Source: Aurelia coerulea
Taxonomy: Eukaryota; Cnidaria; Scyphozoa; Semaeostomeae; Ulmaridae
Assembly (NCBI GenBank): GCA_039566865.1
Contig: CM076955.1
Coordinates: 16,537,501 to 16,601,500, forward strand
DNA length: 64,000 nucleotides
Direction: 5' to 3'
In this document: positions 1-11,900 of the stretch, piece by piece
Numbering within the stretch: the first letter of the stretch is position 1
How the letters are laid out: each line of letters opens with the position of its first letter
Notes under the pieces: generated by a model
Told to the model about the DNA's origin: nothing
Database searches by the model: none
The model's input: the letters and a program-made list of their open reading frames with translations, nothing else
Program-made: the position numbers and the translations under genes

Positions 1-248
1 TTGCAAGAACGATTCATCAGTCATTTCTCTTCCATCGTCTGCAAAATCAATTATTTCGTTGGCAGAGACTCGCAAGGACAGGAATGGATTCAGTTATGGC
101 TAATTCATCGGTGGTACTATACAACTTTTGTTATTCATGAACATGGGGCAGATACATTTTTTAAGGAATGGGTGACGGGGCAGTCGGTTTTTTGCAATGT
201 TCTCATACGGGGCGAGCAGATTTTTTGCAAGCATATCTCTTCTCCACA

Positions 249-502
249 GGCCAAAGATACAGTTAAGCCCGAAACTATTCATACCTATGCCAAATTCTGA
301 GTATTTTGCATCGCTCTATTTGAGGACCAATTTTACTGTGGCTGAAGTTTCGTAAGAATGTGATAAAAGGCTGAAACAAGTGCTACAAGAGACATTTTAA
401 GGAATGAAATATCTTGTGAATTGGTTAGCAAATGTATCGATTGAAAATACTCCAAATTTGGCATAGGTATGAATAATTTCGGGCTTAACTGTAAATTTGG
501 CA
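249..502. mobile_element. Hairpin MITE, ~250 bp
   Basis: Inverted arms at about 249-307 and 441-502 share ACAGTTAAGCCCGAAA, ATTCATACCTATGCC and GAGTATTTT with few mismatches. The loop is about 130 bp and noncoding. No clear target duplication was found. Confidence 0.7.
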
Positions 503-1549
503 CTCTCCCTAATTTGAGACAATAATTTTGTCATCGTCTGCAAAAAGTGCATATTTCTGAAACCTCCATTGCCTACAAGATATTGTTGTCTATTAATGAA
601 AATGATGAATAGCTACAGTCTTGAAACAGATCCTTGTGGAACTTTGCTGCAAGAATAGTTTCTGTTAGACGCAAAGGCCATGTAAGTCTGGAGGTAAGGA
701 TATTTACAACTTCGTTTGCCAGTAGTTTCAAGACAGACTCAGCAGATATGCTAAGCTCGGCAGAATGTCATGGCAAGGCTGTGCTCCATTACATTTACCA
801 TAATATAAATGGCAAAGATTGTGCGAGCATTGTTATGTTTCGAAACTCATCTGACTACGTTCTCAAGAATGTGAAATCAAAGTAAAACAAAAGGATTTAT
901 AGGATCATTTTGCTCCCAGACATTAACGCCAGTATGTCACACTCTAGAATACGTGTAATACATCTTCAATGAAAAACACAATGAAGAAACTATTTCATAA
1001 AATGAATATTTTAGCAAATAGCGAAATAAAAACCTCGCTAATTTTCTTTCTATTAGTTTGTTTCATAATAGCCATTCATTAGAATCGACAGCGTATACAA
1101 ACAAAGTGTTCTGCTCTTCAATAATAATTCGGTAACAGGCAGCTGATTTTGAGTTTCGGGAAGAACTTTGGCAGCAAAAAAGGCGTAAATATTTGCTTAT
1201 CTCATTGAGAACCGTTTCGTCTGTTTGTCCATGCTAAAACAAGATGCTTTCGCTATTGTCGTAATACATTTGTAAGTTGGTGTAGTATGTTAGCCTATTT
1301 TCTCGGTTCCTATGTCGGATATTCACTTGTAATGTCAAAGGAAGCCAAGGTAAAGCCCTTGAGCTTTATCAAAAGCTGGTTATTGCTTTGCTTGATGAAA
1401 GTAAACAACTGTCAAAGTTTTCTTCCAGAAGTCTAGAAGGGGGTAACGTAAAATTTTACAAAAGTCTTCGAATATAGATCGGAGTGGATCAACAAAAATT
1501 TTTGCAGCAGAAATTTTAGTTAAATTCTATCAATTCAGGGAAAAATCTA

Positions 1550-1957
1550 CACGTTTTTTTTATATAAGAAACTAGTACTACGATGACCAAAAATTTAAGA
1601 AACTCTAGTACTACGCTCAAGAACAGTTAGGAAACTCTAAAACGTAATATCTGTATGTCTCTCATATTCTATGTCCCTCTAACAAAGGTGCCTTTGTTTC
1701 TTCTTGACTTTTAACTGCAAAATTGGTAAATTTTTGCCTTGATGTGCATAGCTTCTTCTTGATGACGATGTCAATGCAAGATGGAAGCCCTTTCTCGAGA
1801 AGAAGGCTCAACTTCGAACAATACCGCAATTTTAGGCCCAAAAAATAGGACACTAATTAAGAAACTTTTACTACTAAAACACCGAAATTTTCATGCGAAA
1901 TTAAGAAACTTTTAGTACTAAGTGCTGATCAAAGTTTCTTATAATAAAAAAAACGTG
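1550..1957. mobile_element. Hairpin element with CACGTTTTTTTTAT termini
   Basis: Terminal inverted repeats begin CACGTTTTTTTTATATAAGA at 1550 and end with the complement at 1957. Inside are several copies of AAGAAACT followed by AGTACTA in both orientations. The length is about 408 bp and it is noncoding. Confidence 0.65.
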
Positions 1958-2084
1958 CAAAGGCACAACATTGCGATACTGAGTGACCTAGAAACTAAAG
2001 TCACTAAAATTTTGTTACGTTATACTGATATATCTAATTTCTTTTTGTGTGCTTGCATCAAGTACCGACTATAGGTACCGAGGG

Positions 2085-2300
2085 GGTGTTTGGGATTTAC
2101 GGTTACGCGGTTTCACCCATATTTTGGTTCGGTTTTCCGGTTTTCGTCGTAAAATTGCACGGTTTTTCGGTTTGAACATTGTCTCGGTGGACGGTTTTTG
2201 CCATTATTCAGGCCGGTTTTTCGGTTTTTACCGTAAAATTGCACGGTTTTACGGTCTTCAATTTTGTCTCGGTGAACGGTTTCTGGCATTATCTCGATGC
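2085..2300. repeat. CGGTTTT-rich internal repeat, copy 1
   Basis: Repeated short units of the type CGGTTTTNCGGTTTT and AAAATTGCACGGTTTT fill this stretch. A related copy lies at 6205-6325. A reading frame with G-F and R-K-I-A-R-F repeats exists in both, but it follows from the repeat units and is not taken as coding. Confidence 0.55.
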
Positions 2301-2503
2301 GTTTTGCATTTAAAATGAAATGAATAGCTTTTGAAATATTATTGCAAAAATGAAACTTCAACATGTCGGAAAAAGCACGAAAGCATCCTTTTCAAGGCTC
2401 AAATGTAGGGATGAAGATACAATCTATCTATCATTTTTTCAAACACATCGCAATAAATTACGTCAAGGACAAAAATCGCTAGGATCCCTCAGCAGTTCTC
2501 GTC

Positions 2504-3273
2504 AGCATAGGTTCCAAATCTTTAAAAAGGCTGGTGTAAAATTGAGTGACCTATTTCTTTGAATAGATTGACTTAAAAGAAACTTTAGCTATTTCTCCTA
2601 ATTCTACCGTTGGGCTTTTCTGAAATCTCTAATATTTTCAGAGTTAGAATGTTTTTCCTCTTTGTCAAGAATTCAACAAAACTTTCCAAAAAAACTTAGA
2701 ACTATCGTAATTTCTAAACCGTTTGACGCAACATGAAGTGATTTCGAAGAAAACCATAGTTTATGGATGCCTACAATATAATATCAAGCAAAAGTCTGTC
2801 CCGTATCTGCAATCCTTCACAAAAATTGTGAGACTGCATCCCCTCCCCCCTCAGTCAATGTTGATTGGTGTGACAAAGGGGTTACTGGGTGTCAAATTTC
2901 ATGGGAAACATCGCTTAGAATCACAACATTGACTGAGGGGGGAGGGGATATTACATCGGTAAGAAAAATAGTGGGTTTTCTGCAGAAAAGACATGGGAGA
3001 ACTAAATTTTTGGGCTTTTACCTGCTGGTCTCAATATATTTTGTGAATGATTGTGGTTTATGATTTAGAAATTTGATGACGTCACATCCTAAAATAAGCT
3101 GAAATGTAAGATGTGCTGTAATTTTAAAAAATATTCAAAATTTCTGAAAAGTCCAACGGTAGAATTATAGATAAGTATGTAAAGTTTCTTTCGAGCCATT
3201 CAATCAGAAGAAATAGGTCATTGAATTTTACACCCACCTTTTTACGCCGAGTTAGAGATTTGGAACCTATGCT
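2504..3273. mobile_element. Foldback MITE with 9-bp TSD (AGCATAGGTTCC termini)
   Basis: Inverted arms begin AGCATAGGTTCCAAATC and end with the complement. They are flanked by perfect 9-bp direct repeats GTTCTCGTC at 2495-2503 and 3274-3282. Arms extend about 150 bp or more. Relatives with the same arms lie at 59822-60346, and more diverged ones at about 26098-26600, 29280-29700 and 23440-23700; several share an inner GATGACGTCA box. A second hairpin is nested at 2839-2948. Nine-bp duplications are typical of Mutator-like transposition. Confidence 0.85.
2839..2948. mobile_element. Small nested hairpin, CCCCTCCCCCCTCAGTC ends
   Basis: The left arm (about 24 bases, 2839-2862) and right arm (2925-2948) are perfect complements ending in CAATGTTG, with a 62-base loop. 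A similar hairpin occurs at 57899-58010. It lies inside the 2504-3273 element. Confidence 0.7.
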
Positions 3274-3672
3274 GTTCTCGTCTTGGCCGATACCAAGAAC
3301 TGACATTTTCAAGTGGCAGAATCAACGACAACAACAGCAACAACATTGGTCGTAGGAACATCCGTTACAACATGGTCACAATTATGCTTGAAATCACTGA
3401 TGTACACCTTCAACAGCTAAGATATTGAATTATTTACATGAATAAAAAGCAAGAATAAGCCAGAGACTTAAAGTTTATGTGGTCATTTGTCATCATACTT
3501 TAACAAAATCCTGTTCAATGCATCATTCTTCCAACAAAATGCCACAAAGGTGGACCTGTAAGTGGCCAGGTCGAAAACGCAGAAAACGCGGAAACCGCGG
3601 TAAATAGAATTTTCATTCAGAACGCGATAAAAAGGGCTTATAAAGTAAACATATCCTCTGTTTTTCTGAATA

Positions 3673-3723
3673 TACCCTGAGTACCAGACTCTCTAACATT
3701 TAGAGAGTCTGGTACCCAGGGTA
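3673..3723. mobile_element. 51-bp palindromic micro-MITE with 9-bp TSD
   Basis: A near-perfect palindrome starts TACCCTGAGTACCAGACTCT and ends with its complement. It is flanked by perfect direct repeats TTCTGAATA at 3664-3672 and 3724-3732. A relative with 76 bp lies at 44343-44418. The whole element is little more than two TIRs. Confidence 0.8.
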
Positions 3724-3982
3724 TTCTGAATACTGATGAACAAGGCATACGACTTTGAAACGAACAATTTGTGCGTTTTCTTTTCCGCGCGTTCGAGTAT
3801 GTACCAATACAAACTCGAAAACGTGGAAGGAAATTGATTATTGATTAGCCATTGCAAAATAAGAAAGAGCAACATATTTTTTCAACAATTTATCAGCCTC
3901 GAAAGTTTTGTTACTGTGTCCTCTCTTGACAAGTAAATCACTTCGTAACATTCATAGCTTGCCTGTGACCGTTGCATTGTAC

Positions 3983-4465
3983 CAAGGGTGTTAGGACACG
4001 AATGTTTTGATTGTTTATTTATTTACCTTGTTTTGATCTTTGTCTTGTTCATTTGTCTTGTTTTCTTCTCTGTATCCTCTTCAACTGATGTGTGCAACTG
4101 AACGGCTTATTAGGCCCAAATGTCTCGTGCTATTTGAATATATCTTCCTTGTACTCCTGTGTCTTGGTGCGCCTTCACAGAAGAAAGGTTTCAAACCGCA
4201 ATGCCATATTAGATACTTACAGTATTTACTTAGTATTTTAATAATGAGTATTTAATATGGCATTGCGGTTTGAAACCTTTCTTCTGCGAAGGTGTGCTAA
4301 GACACAGGAATACAAGGAAGATGTATTCAAATAACACGAGGCATTTGGGCCTAATAAACCGTTCAGTTGCACACATCAGTTGAAGAGAAAACAGAGAAGA
4401 AAACAAAGACAAAAATCAAAATAAGGTAAATAAAATACGTAATCAAAACATTCGTGTCCTAACAC
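3983..4465. mobile_element. 483-bp foldback with 13-bp flanking direct repeat
   Basis: Arms of about 220 bp (3988-4211 and 4254-4463) are nearly identical in inverse orientation, around a loop of about 42 bp. Termini are GTGTTAGGACACGAATG. The 13-mer CGTTGCATTGTAC flanks it at 3970-3982 and 4466-4478. The mirrored open frames (71 and 60 codons) are artefacts of the palindrome. Confidence 0.85.
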
Positions 4466-4478
4466 CGTTGCATTGTAC

Positions 4479-5061
4479 ATGGTGTTTCAGAAAAAACGCA
4501 ACCCAATTATATTTGAACGTTTAAAACGGATGATAAGGTTTGAATAAATGTAATGTATACAGCCTGAAATTCCTATATATTTTCTTTCCAATGATATACA
4601 ATTTGGATGTATTAGTTGAATCATTTATTATTCAATCAATATTTTAGGGCATATGATATGACCAATTTCAAATGCAGCATGCTTTAAGAGCAAAATTATC
4701 ACCCTCTTTATTGTAAAAATTACGAAATAGATTTTTTCACAACGTTTCAGGCCTAGAAGCACTTGATGTGATGCCTGAAGGTAGGAAAAAGGCGAATTCA
4801 TCCCGATAGATAAGATGCATTTATTGAGAATTATATGATTTCGCCTGTGTAAATGTCATTTCACTTTCTGGCATTTGAAATAGGCCACAATTACGAAATT
4901 GCCAATTAAGTGATAAATAATTCAATCAATACGCCCAACCTGAATACCATCAGAAAGAAGATAGATTGTGCTTTCAGATGGTATGCGTCAAATTGATTCA
5001 AATTTTATTATTGCCTCAAGAATCTCGAATAAAGTTGGGTTGATTTTTTTCTGAAACCATA
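4479..5061. mobile_element. MITE-like element with GGTTTCAGAAAAAA termini
   Basis: The left end ATGGTGTTTCAGAAAAAACG and the right end ending TTTTTTCTGAAACCAT are imperfect inverted repeats about 40 bp long, including CAACCCAA / TTGGGTTG. It starts directly after the previous element's right flank. Noncoding, with no clear target duplication. Confidence 0.6.
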
Positions 5062-5170
5062 CTGTGGGACGTATTCTAAAAAACTTTATGAGGAGTGCAG
5101 TGACGTTCGATATGCTGGGCTGTGTTGGCTGTGGTTGGGGGAGAGAATACCATGAATGATTTTGTAGACA

Positions 5171-5356
5171 TTTAAAGGGAATGTAAGCATATATAAGCAT
5201 TTGCTAAAAATAACCTTACAAAGACAATAGGCTATCACACGTGCCGCACCATATTTGGGTAACTGATCTACGTCAACATGAAATACTGACATCTGATAGG
5301 CTAGAAATTGAACGCAAGTGGCTTGAGCCACTTTTATATGCTTACATTCCCTTTAA
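5171..5356. mobile_element. MITE, ~186 bp, TTTAAAGGGAATGTAAGC ends
   Basis: TTAAAGGGAATGTAAGCATA at the left is matched by TATGCTTACATTCCCTTTAA at the right. The internal sequence is noncoding. Confidence 0.65.
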
Positions 5357-6204
5357 GCCAGCAAAGGACTGTTTTTGAATGTGAAAAAATTCCTTACTGA
5401 TATTTTCATTTTAACGACGAAAAAAATGTCCTTGAATTACCCATACATACATTTTCTGCAAGAAGTTGCCATGACAGTTTGACGAATTTTTCATTAACTT
5501 TTTATTTCTCATTTTCTAGGGCCGGGTTGTTCAAACCACGACACGTGAAATTAGCCACGATAGTTTAAAGAGTTTAAAGAGCATGGTCATGGAAACTTTT
5601 CCTTTGGGCTCAGTCGTGAAAATCTCTCCAGGCCCGAGCTGGCTCTCGGCGCTGTTTTAGTTGACGTCCATTCATGACCAGGGAAGCGCCGTTGTACGTC
5701 AATTTGGTATATTTTCAGAAATTAACTCGAATTGATGGAGCTAAATGAACTTGTGAAAAGGAGGCTAGCCTGGATGTAGGCTCGACTCTTTTTGTCCCGC
5801 ACGAAATTTCAGTTGCATTGTTTGCGTTTCATATCCTAAATATTTATATCGTTTTCGAGGTGATCCTAGGCGACGCGATCTGGTCTACAACTTGCATATA
5901 TGAAAGTACAATGGATGCATTTTTCTTTTTTCCCCCATAAATTAAATGTCAAAAATTTACAATTTACGAATTACCAATGATTACAAACGGGCTACCATAC
6001 AATACTATAGAAACGATACCAAGGGGAGCAAAAGATCATGACTACCCCAGGGCCATCACATGAAGGAGATAAACTAAAATACAACTAAATATACAAGAGA
6101 CCTCCTAGCTATTCAAAAAGGACTTAGAATCGAACGATGTATGCATTACTCACGAGATACGATGGTGTACAGTATGTACTGTTGTTACATTGCAACTTAA
6201 TTGA

Positions 6205-6325
6205 CTGTTGCATTATTCTCGGTTTTACCGAATTTTCCACTCGGTTTTTCGGCTTTACGCAAAATATCGCACGGTTTCTCGGCTTTTGCGAAAATTTTGA
6301 ACGGTTTTCCAGACCCCCCAAACAC
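6205..6325. repeat. CGGTTTT-rich internal repeat, copy 2
   Basis: Same unit structure as 2085-2300 (CACGGTTT, TCGGCTTT, CGGTTTT), followed at 6320 by a C-rich CCCCCCAAACACCCCC stretch. Probably the same dispersed repeat family. Confidence 0.5.
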
Positions 6326-6868
6326 CCCCTCACCATAAGGCCAGGACATAATCCTACCTATAACATTCATGACATCCTGGGTATAAGACTTTTAACCAAG
6401 CTTCGGGTTGAATTCAATGCTTTGAATGAGCATAGATTTAAACAGGCCCGTCGGAACGAAATTCATATTTGGCGGGCTGAAACTTCATGGGAGCGGAGTG
6501 ATGAAAAATGGGGGTCCGGGGGCTTGCCCCCAGGAAAATTTTCCAATTGGAAAACACACCATTTTTGGAGAATTGGCAATTAAAAAAGCAAAGGATGAAG
6601 TCTGATGGGGGTCTTTCCGAGAAAATTCTGAAAAATGGGACTTCAATTTCAAGAGGATATAGTTTATATTTCAATTCCATAATATCAAGGATGATAGCTT
6701 GATAAATTCTAATAACTTCCTCGAATATAAATAAGTTTGAATCTTCATTTCCACGAGATGGGCTTTCACAGCCTTTTTTACTTATAAAGGTGAACGAAGT
6801 GCAGCAAATTATTGGGGGGGGGGGGGCTGAAGCTCCCTAAACGTAACTTCGCTTGTTTAAGTCCAAAA

Positions 6869-7080
6869 ATGTGTATCTGCGGCACTGGTAAAGAGGAAAA
6901 TGAGCATTTTATCCTGGACTGCCCTCTCTCTATACAGCATATTGCGCCAAGATCTCTTTGACCAGCTCTCAAATATTGATGGATGTTGCTGATGTAAATC
7001 CGAAAGAACTTTGTCCTTTACTCCTCCTGTCTGGTGATCAAACTTTGGGTACAGTTGCAAACAGAATCATGTTAGAAGTA
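6869..7080 (+). pseudogene. LINE reverse-transcriptase C-terminal relic
   Basis: The translation CICGTGKEENEHFILDCPL fits the C-x-C-x(8)-H-x(4)-C zinc-knuckle-like end of many non-LTR retrotransposon ORF2 proteins. The frame is then broken, and another frame continues LMDVADVNPKELCPLLLL, which suits the same protein tail. It is a decayed fragment with at least one frameshift. Confidence 0.5.
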
Positions 7081-7268
7081 ACACCATTTCCTTGGAAGAA
7101 GACATTTGGATCAATTCTAATTTTGATACCCTACTACCATTTTTATGCATCGTTCTTGGCGAACAAAGGTAGACTGTTTTTGTCATTGTCCGTCGATCGG
7201 TTTTCGGTGAGTCTTGATTACAGTTCGTTGCGCGGAGCTCGTTGAATTGAAATTGAATACATTAAAAC

Positions 7269-7743
7269 CGAAAACTTTCGGGCGGAAAAGTTTCGGAAAA
7301 ACAACTTCGGACAAAAAACTTTCGGACGCTTTTTCGAGAATTTCGTACAAAAAACTTTCGGACTAAAAATTTTTGCATAAAGCCAACCTACATGTCAAAA
7401 CAAGCTGTAATTTGTATGTTATTTAACCATGTGCAAGTTAAACAAGCTACGTAGATACATATAGATGCACCAGGAGCATTCGAAAAGCAGTTTTCAAAAC
7501 GAGAGGTACCTTCATCGACTCAAGAACATTGCTATTGACAACTGCGATGTGGAAATTCACATTGGAAGCAGTATCACAACAGGCTCTGGTACCCAGGGTA
7601 TCACTGATGATACTTTATCATTTGTTAATAGTTGCATGGGCAAAATTCATGTTTTTTTCTATTTTCAAAGAAGTTAAAACTTTCGGACAATTAAACTTTC
7701 GGACAAAAAATTGTCCGAAAGTTTGATCGTCCGAAAGTTTTCG
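7269..7743. mobile_element. Hairpin element with CGAAAACTTTCGG termini
   Basis: CGAAAACTTTCGG at 7269 is mirrored by CCGAAAGTTTTCG at 7731-7743. Several more copies of AACTTTCGGAC in both orientations form subterminal repeats. The core includes a CTCTGGTACCCAGGGTA box like that of the 51-bp palindrome at 3673. Noncoding. Confidence 0.65.
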
Positions 7744-8779
7744 ATATTAATGTATACCGTTGTATTCGTCGATTCGGTCGACTACGCGGAAGAGAGTTCA
7801 TCGGCTTTACTTCTGCCGAGAATTCTCGTTTTCTGTCTCGGTTCAAATTCCAGCCAACAGCATGACAAATAGTTAAGTTAAACAACAGAGATTATTTTAA
7901 TCACAATAAAACTAGCAATAGCTTTTAAATGTCATGCTCTGAGGGCGATGATCCGGTGACCTCTATGTCCAAATGAGCAGATGACAAAAAAAAAACAAAA
8001 TCGAGGAAGTGAAGTGTGAACTGGCAGTGATCAGGTCAAGCCAGAACAAATATCAAAACAAGTGCTCAAATTTCGATGATGTGATTTCCAAAAGCATTCA
8101 AAGGTAAGCTATACTTATTGCTTTCCTTATGGTGTTGGTTTTAAAGCAGCTTTGCAAATATATAGCGATGTTCAATGGTTGTTTACCTAGCGACAAAAAC
8201 AGTGATTTATTTAGGCCCGTTATCAGCGCCGCGTAGGCGCCTTTTCCTTCCAACCAGCGTGGGAAATTTAGGCCAGGACGTTCCCATAACTGAATGCTGG
8301 CCCTTTATTGGGTCGGGGAGCAAGCCATAATGATGTCCCTACAACTAAATAGCTTTGGGGGAAACAAATGAATGTTTTTAGGGTTTGGGGGTAAAAGACC
8401 ATGCGTGCCTGACACGGAGTTTAGTTTCGATGCGCAATGTGATAAAACTGCACGTAAACAAAGAAACAAAGTGGTAGGCCATGATTTCCACAGAGGGATT
8501 TTGATGTAATGAAACTGACAGATGAAATAGAAGTGATTGCACCACAAACCTATCCTTTTCAAATATGGTTTCAATTTTGACCAAAAGTGGTTTCTTTTTC
8601 CAAGCCTGAAGGTTTTTACAGTTGAGTTGGTTTCTGTAATGTACTGTGGGTGAGAAGTACTCCTCTTTTTTTGGTAAACTTTTTGACCATAATATATATT
8701 CTCTGCTGATTTTATGCTTTCAGTAATTGCTTGGACTTCAGGCTCTCACTGTGTTAAATTTGTATTTCAAGAGCAATAG

Positions 8780-8948
8780 ATGGCACAACGTTCAAAGAAA
8801 AAGAGCTTTGACCAGACTGATTTAAAACAGGAAAATCATCATCATGCCCATAAAAAGCACTCAAAGACCAAAGGATTTCATAATGGTGACATGCATCATG
8901 ATATGAATGGAGGAATGATCATTGAGAATGGCAGTGACAATGGCAGTG
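8780..8948 (+). CDS. Formin exon 1 (initiator ATG, basic/His-rich N-terminus)
   Basis: The exon encodes residues 1-56 plus the first base of codon 57. An in-frame TAG lies directly before the ATG, so this Met is the natural start unless an upstream exon splices in. The peptide starts MAQRSKKKSFDQ and is rich in Lys, His, Asn and Asp, with several HH pairs; it looks disordered. The donor is GTATGT at 8949. The phase-1 end joins exon 2 to give a Glu codon and a smooth S-E-H-E-H-D-D junction. There is no Gly at position 2, so the N-myristoylation signal known in vertebrate FMNLs is absent. This part has no conserved domain; the call rests on phase and continuity with exon 2. Confidence 0.72.
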
Positions 8949-11900
8949 GTATGTTGTGGAAAAAATCAGGAACGCCGGAGAGGGGGGGGCGCAGGGGGGG
9001 GGCAAGCGCCCCTCCTGCCCTTTCCTAACGGGGGCAAGGGGGGCAAAAGTGCCCTTTCAATGAAAAACAATAATTTACTTTGAAACTTGATAGAAAAGCC
9101 GCCATAGCTTCATTCCCTTATCAGAAACACACCAGTAACGAAAAATGACTGGCAATTGCAACTTCAAAATAAGCAATATGCGATTTTATGCGATTCGGAA
9201 TGAGGACATGTGGAGAAATAGCCGAAAAATTTTGTGAAAGAACATTATTAATGTTCGTTAAAACGTTTTTGATAGCATTTTAAGCCAATCTAAAGGGCGT
9301 GGTCACAAAAATTTTCCCGGGGGAGTACCCCCGGACCCCCTAATTTTTAGGCTCGCTTCGCTCGCCTTCGGTCTCGATTGCCCTTACGTTCCTAGTCGCC
9401 CCCCTTGCCCTACCATCGCTCCGGCGTCCCTGCTGAAAAAATCGTGGTCTCCCTTAAAACTTTATCCAAAAAGATTTCAAGGAATAATGAAAATATAAAA
9501 TCTCATGGTCCTTGCATTACCATATGCATTTCTCATAGTTAAGCTATGCAATGTGTAGAAAGAATGCTTCTGTTATCTGGGAGGATTATTTTTCAGATTT
9601 TTAACTTGTGAAACACCTTTCAATCATCTGCAATATAAGTGTTATTGCATTAAACCTTCAATAATTCTACAGTGCTCACATATATTAAATTTGCAGAGAA
9701 ACAGTGAGTCACTAAAAAAATTGAATGATTTTATTGCAATGGCACTTGAAAATAAGAATTGTTATTGCTTGAGCTTTCAATGGGCATAGATAACCCTCTA
9801 AGCAAATAAAACAGTTCATCCCTTGTTAAAAGCCATAATCTGTTTATGTAACCTTTATTGTTGTGACCAATGCAGACAAAGCTTGTCCTAGACCAGATGA
9901 TAACAGTATCAGACCACAAAGAGCTTTCTTAGTTACAGTAGCCTTAATAAAGAATTAATATAAAATACACTTGCAATATCTCATGTATTATTCTCTCAAA
10001 GGATGGAGCAATTTTGAGGCATTTAAAGTTTTTGTCCAAGTATTTTTTGGCAGAATACTTCTTCAGAGTTTTACTAATAAAATATTAGTTTTATTTTGCT
10101 TTCATGGAAAAACTCAAAAATATTTAAATGCTTTTAAGATGGTCCATATCTGTGTTAAAAATGAATGCTGAAACAGAAGGAAGATTGCCCTTGCCAAAAG
10201 CCTTTGCATTTATTTTGACCTGATATTGTGAAAACTGCTGGTTCTCCCCACCCATTTGCCACCTAATTTTATCTTGGTCACAAAATATCAAAATATTAAC
10301 TTGTATGAATTAAAAACTTCTATACAGTATATTAAATGAAAAAGAAAGGTCTATGGATTTTCTCTTGAGAGGAAGTTGTCCATGTTACTTTCCTGGCTTG
10401 GATTTCAAAGCTTCATATTGTGGCTTGTAATATAAGCTGTCTGTGGTTTCCTTGGAAATGAATAAGAAGAAGCTCCTCCTTTCTGTATTCTACCTGTCCT
10501 GTATGAAAATACACTGCTTAACTTGGGCTTGTACAGGCCAAGTTGTAGCCATGTAACAAGGATTATGACCTTGTTATGACTTTGTCCTAACCTTTAAACC
10601 CAGCACCTTTAAACCTTTAAACCCATTAAACCCATGACCTTTGTCCTAACCTTTAAACCCATGACTTTGCACCCAGCACTCTTTAATCAGAGTAATTGAA
10701 AAATGGAGGAAGTGTTTGGATTCATCTGGAATAGTGGGGACTATATTGATGGATTTGTCAAAAGCGTTTGACTGCTTGCCTCATGATCTTCTAATTGCTA
10801 AGCTGGAGGCCTATGGATTCAGTGTAAATAGCCTGTGCTTGATCTATAGCTATCTAAAAAATAGGATGCAAAGGGTTAAAATTGGATCGGTAAAGAGCTC
10901 ACAACAAATCGTTAGAGCGGGAATCCCACAGGGTTCTGTTTTGGGACCAGTATTATTTAATATATTCATCAATGACATCTTTCTCTTAAAATTAGACTCA
11001 GACTTGTGCAATTTTGCAGATGATACCACACTCTATGCGTGTGGCTGTAGTCTGGACGAAATTGTCCCAAGGCTGGAAAATGACCTTAGCGCACTTATAG
11101 AATGGTTTTTTGAAAACGGAATGGTAGCAAACCCTGGCAAATTTCAAGTGATGTTTCTTGGATTGAAAGAAAAAAATACCTTGCGTCTCAATATCAATGA
11201 TAACAAAATACTAACTACGAATAAGGTTAAATTGTTGGGCATAGAGATTGACAACGCGTTGACTTTCACTGCCCATATACAAAATTTGTGCTCCAAGGTA
11301 AATAGAAAGATAAATGCCTTCTCAAGGCTAAATACTTATATCTCAAGACCACAGGCCATGTTAATATGTAATGCCGTAATACTGTCCAATTTCAACTATT
11401 GCCCGTTGATCTGGCTTTTTTCTACGAAAGCTGCTAATAACGAAATAAACCGCACACACAAACGTGCACTAAGGATCCTCTTCAAGGACTATGGCTCTTC
11501 CTTTGATGAGTTACTGGAGAAAAGCGAAAGCGTGAAAATACATGTTAAAAATCTCCAGAAACTGATGATCGAAATTTACAAAACAATGAACAACTTGAAC
11601 CCCTCATATATTTGGGAATTTCATGAAGAAAAGGTTGTGAAATACAACCTACGAACAAAAAATTTATGTCGATTGCCAAAAACACGAACAACAAAATTTG
11701 GAATAGAGTCATTATCCTTTAGAGGAAGCCTCCTTTGGAACACCCTTAGTGACCAGATAAAAGCACTTCCAAAAGTTGCAGCTTTCAAAAGAGCGATCAA
11801 GCACTGGCTTGGCGATAAGTGTAATTGCCGGATTTGTAAATAGCCAGAATTGTAAATTTGTATATTTTCTATTAAAGTTGTTTTTTGTAAATAGTTGGTA

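Larger units (their letters stand above)
1..8779. other. Upstream region, no supported gene
   Basis: No open frame here carries a recognisable domain. The 99-codon frame at 1-300 and the 83-codon frame at 634-885 look like chance or repeat-borne frames. The region is mostly hairpin elements, listed separately, with unassigned AT-rich DNA at 500-1550, 5360-6200 and 7750-8780. A promoter or 5' UTR exon for the formin may lie here, but no TATA or Inr signal was convincing. Confidence 0.6.

Noticed and set aside
1..300. 99-codon open frame at the left edge
   Set aside because: Starts at TTG, overlaps the hairpin at 249-502 and shows no domain.
634..885. 83-codon open frame
   Set aside because: No family resemblance and no splice context; length is within chance for this DNA.
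4040..4412. Paired 71- and 60-codon frames with the same protein
   Set aside because: They are mirror images created by the 3983-4465 palindrome.
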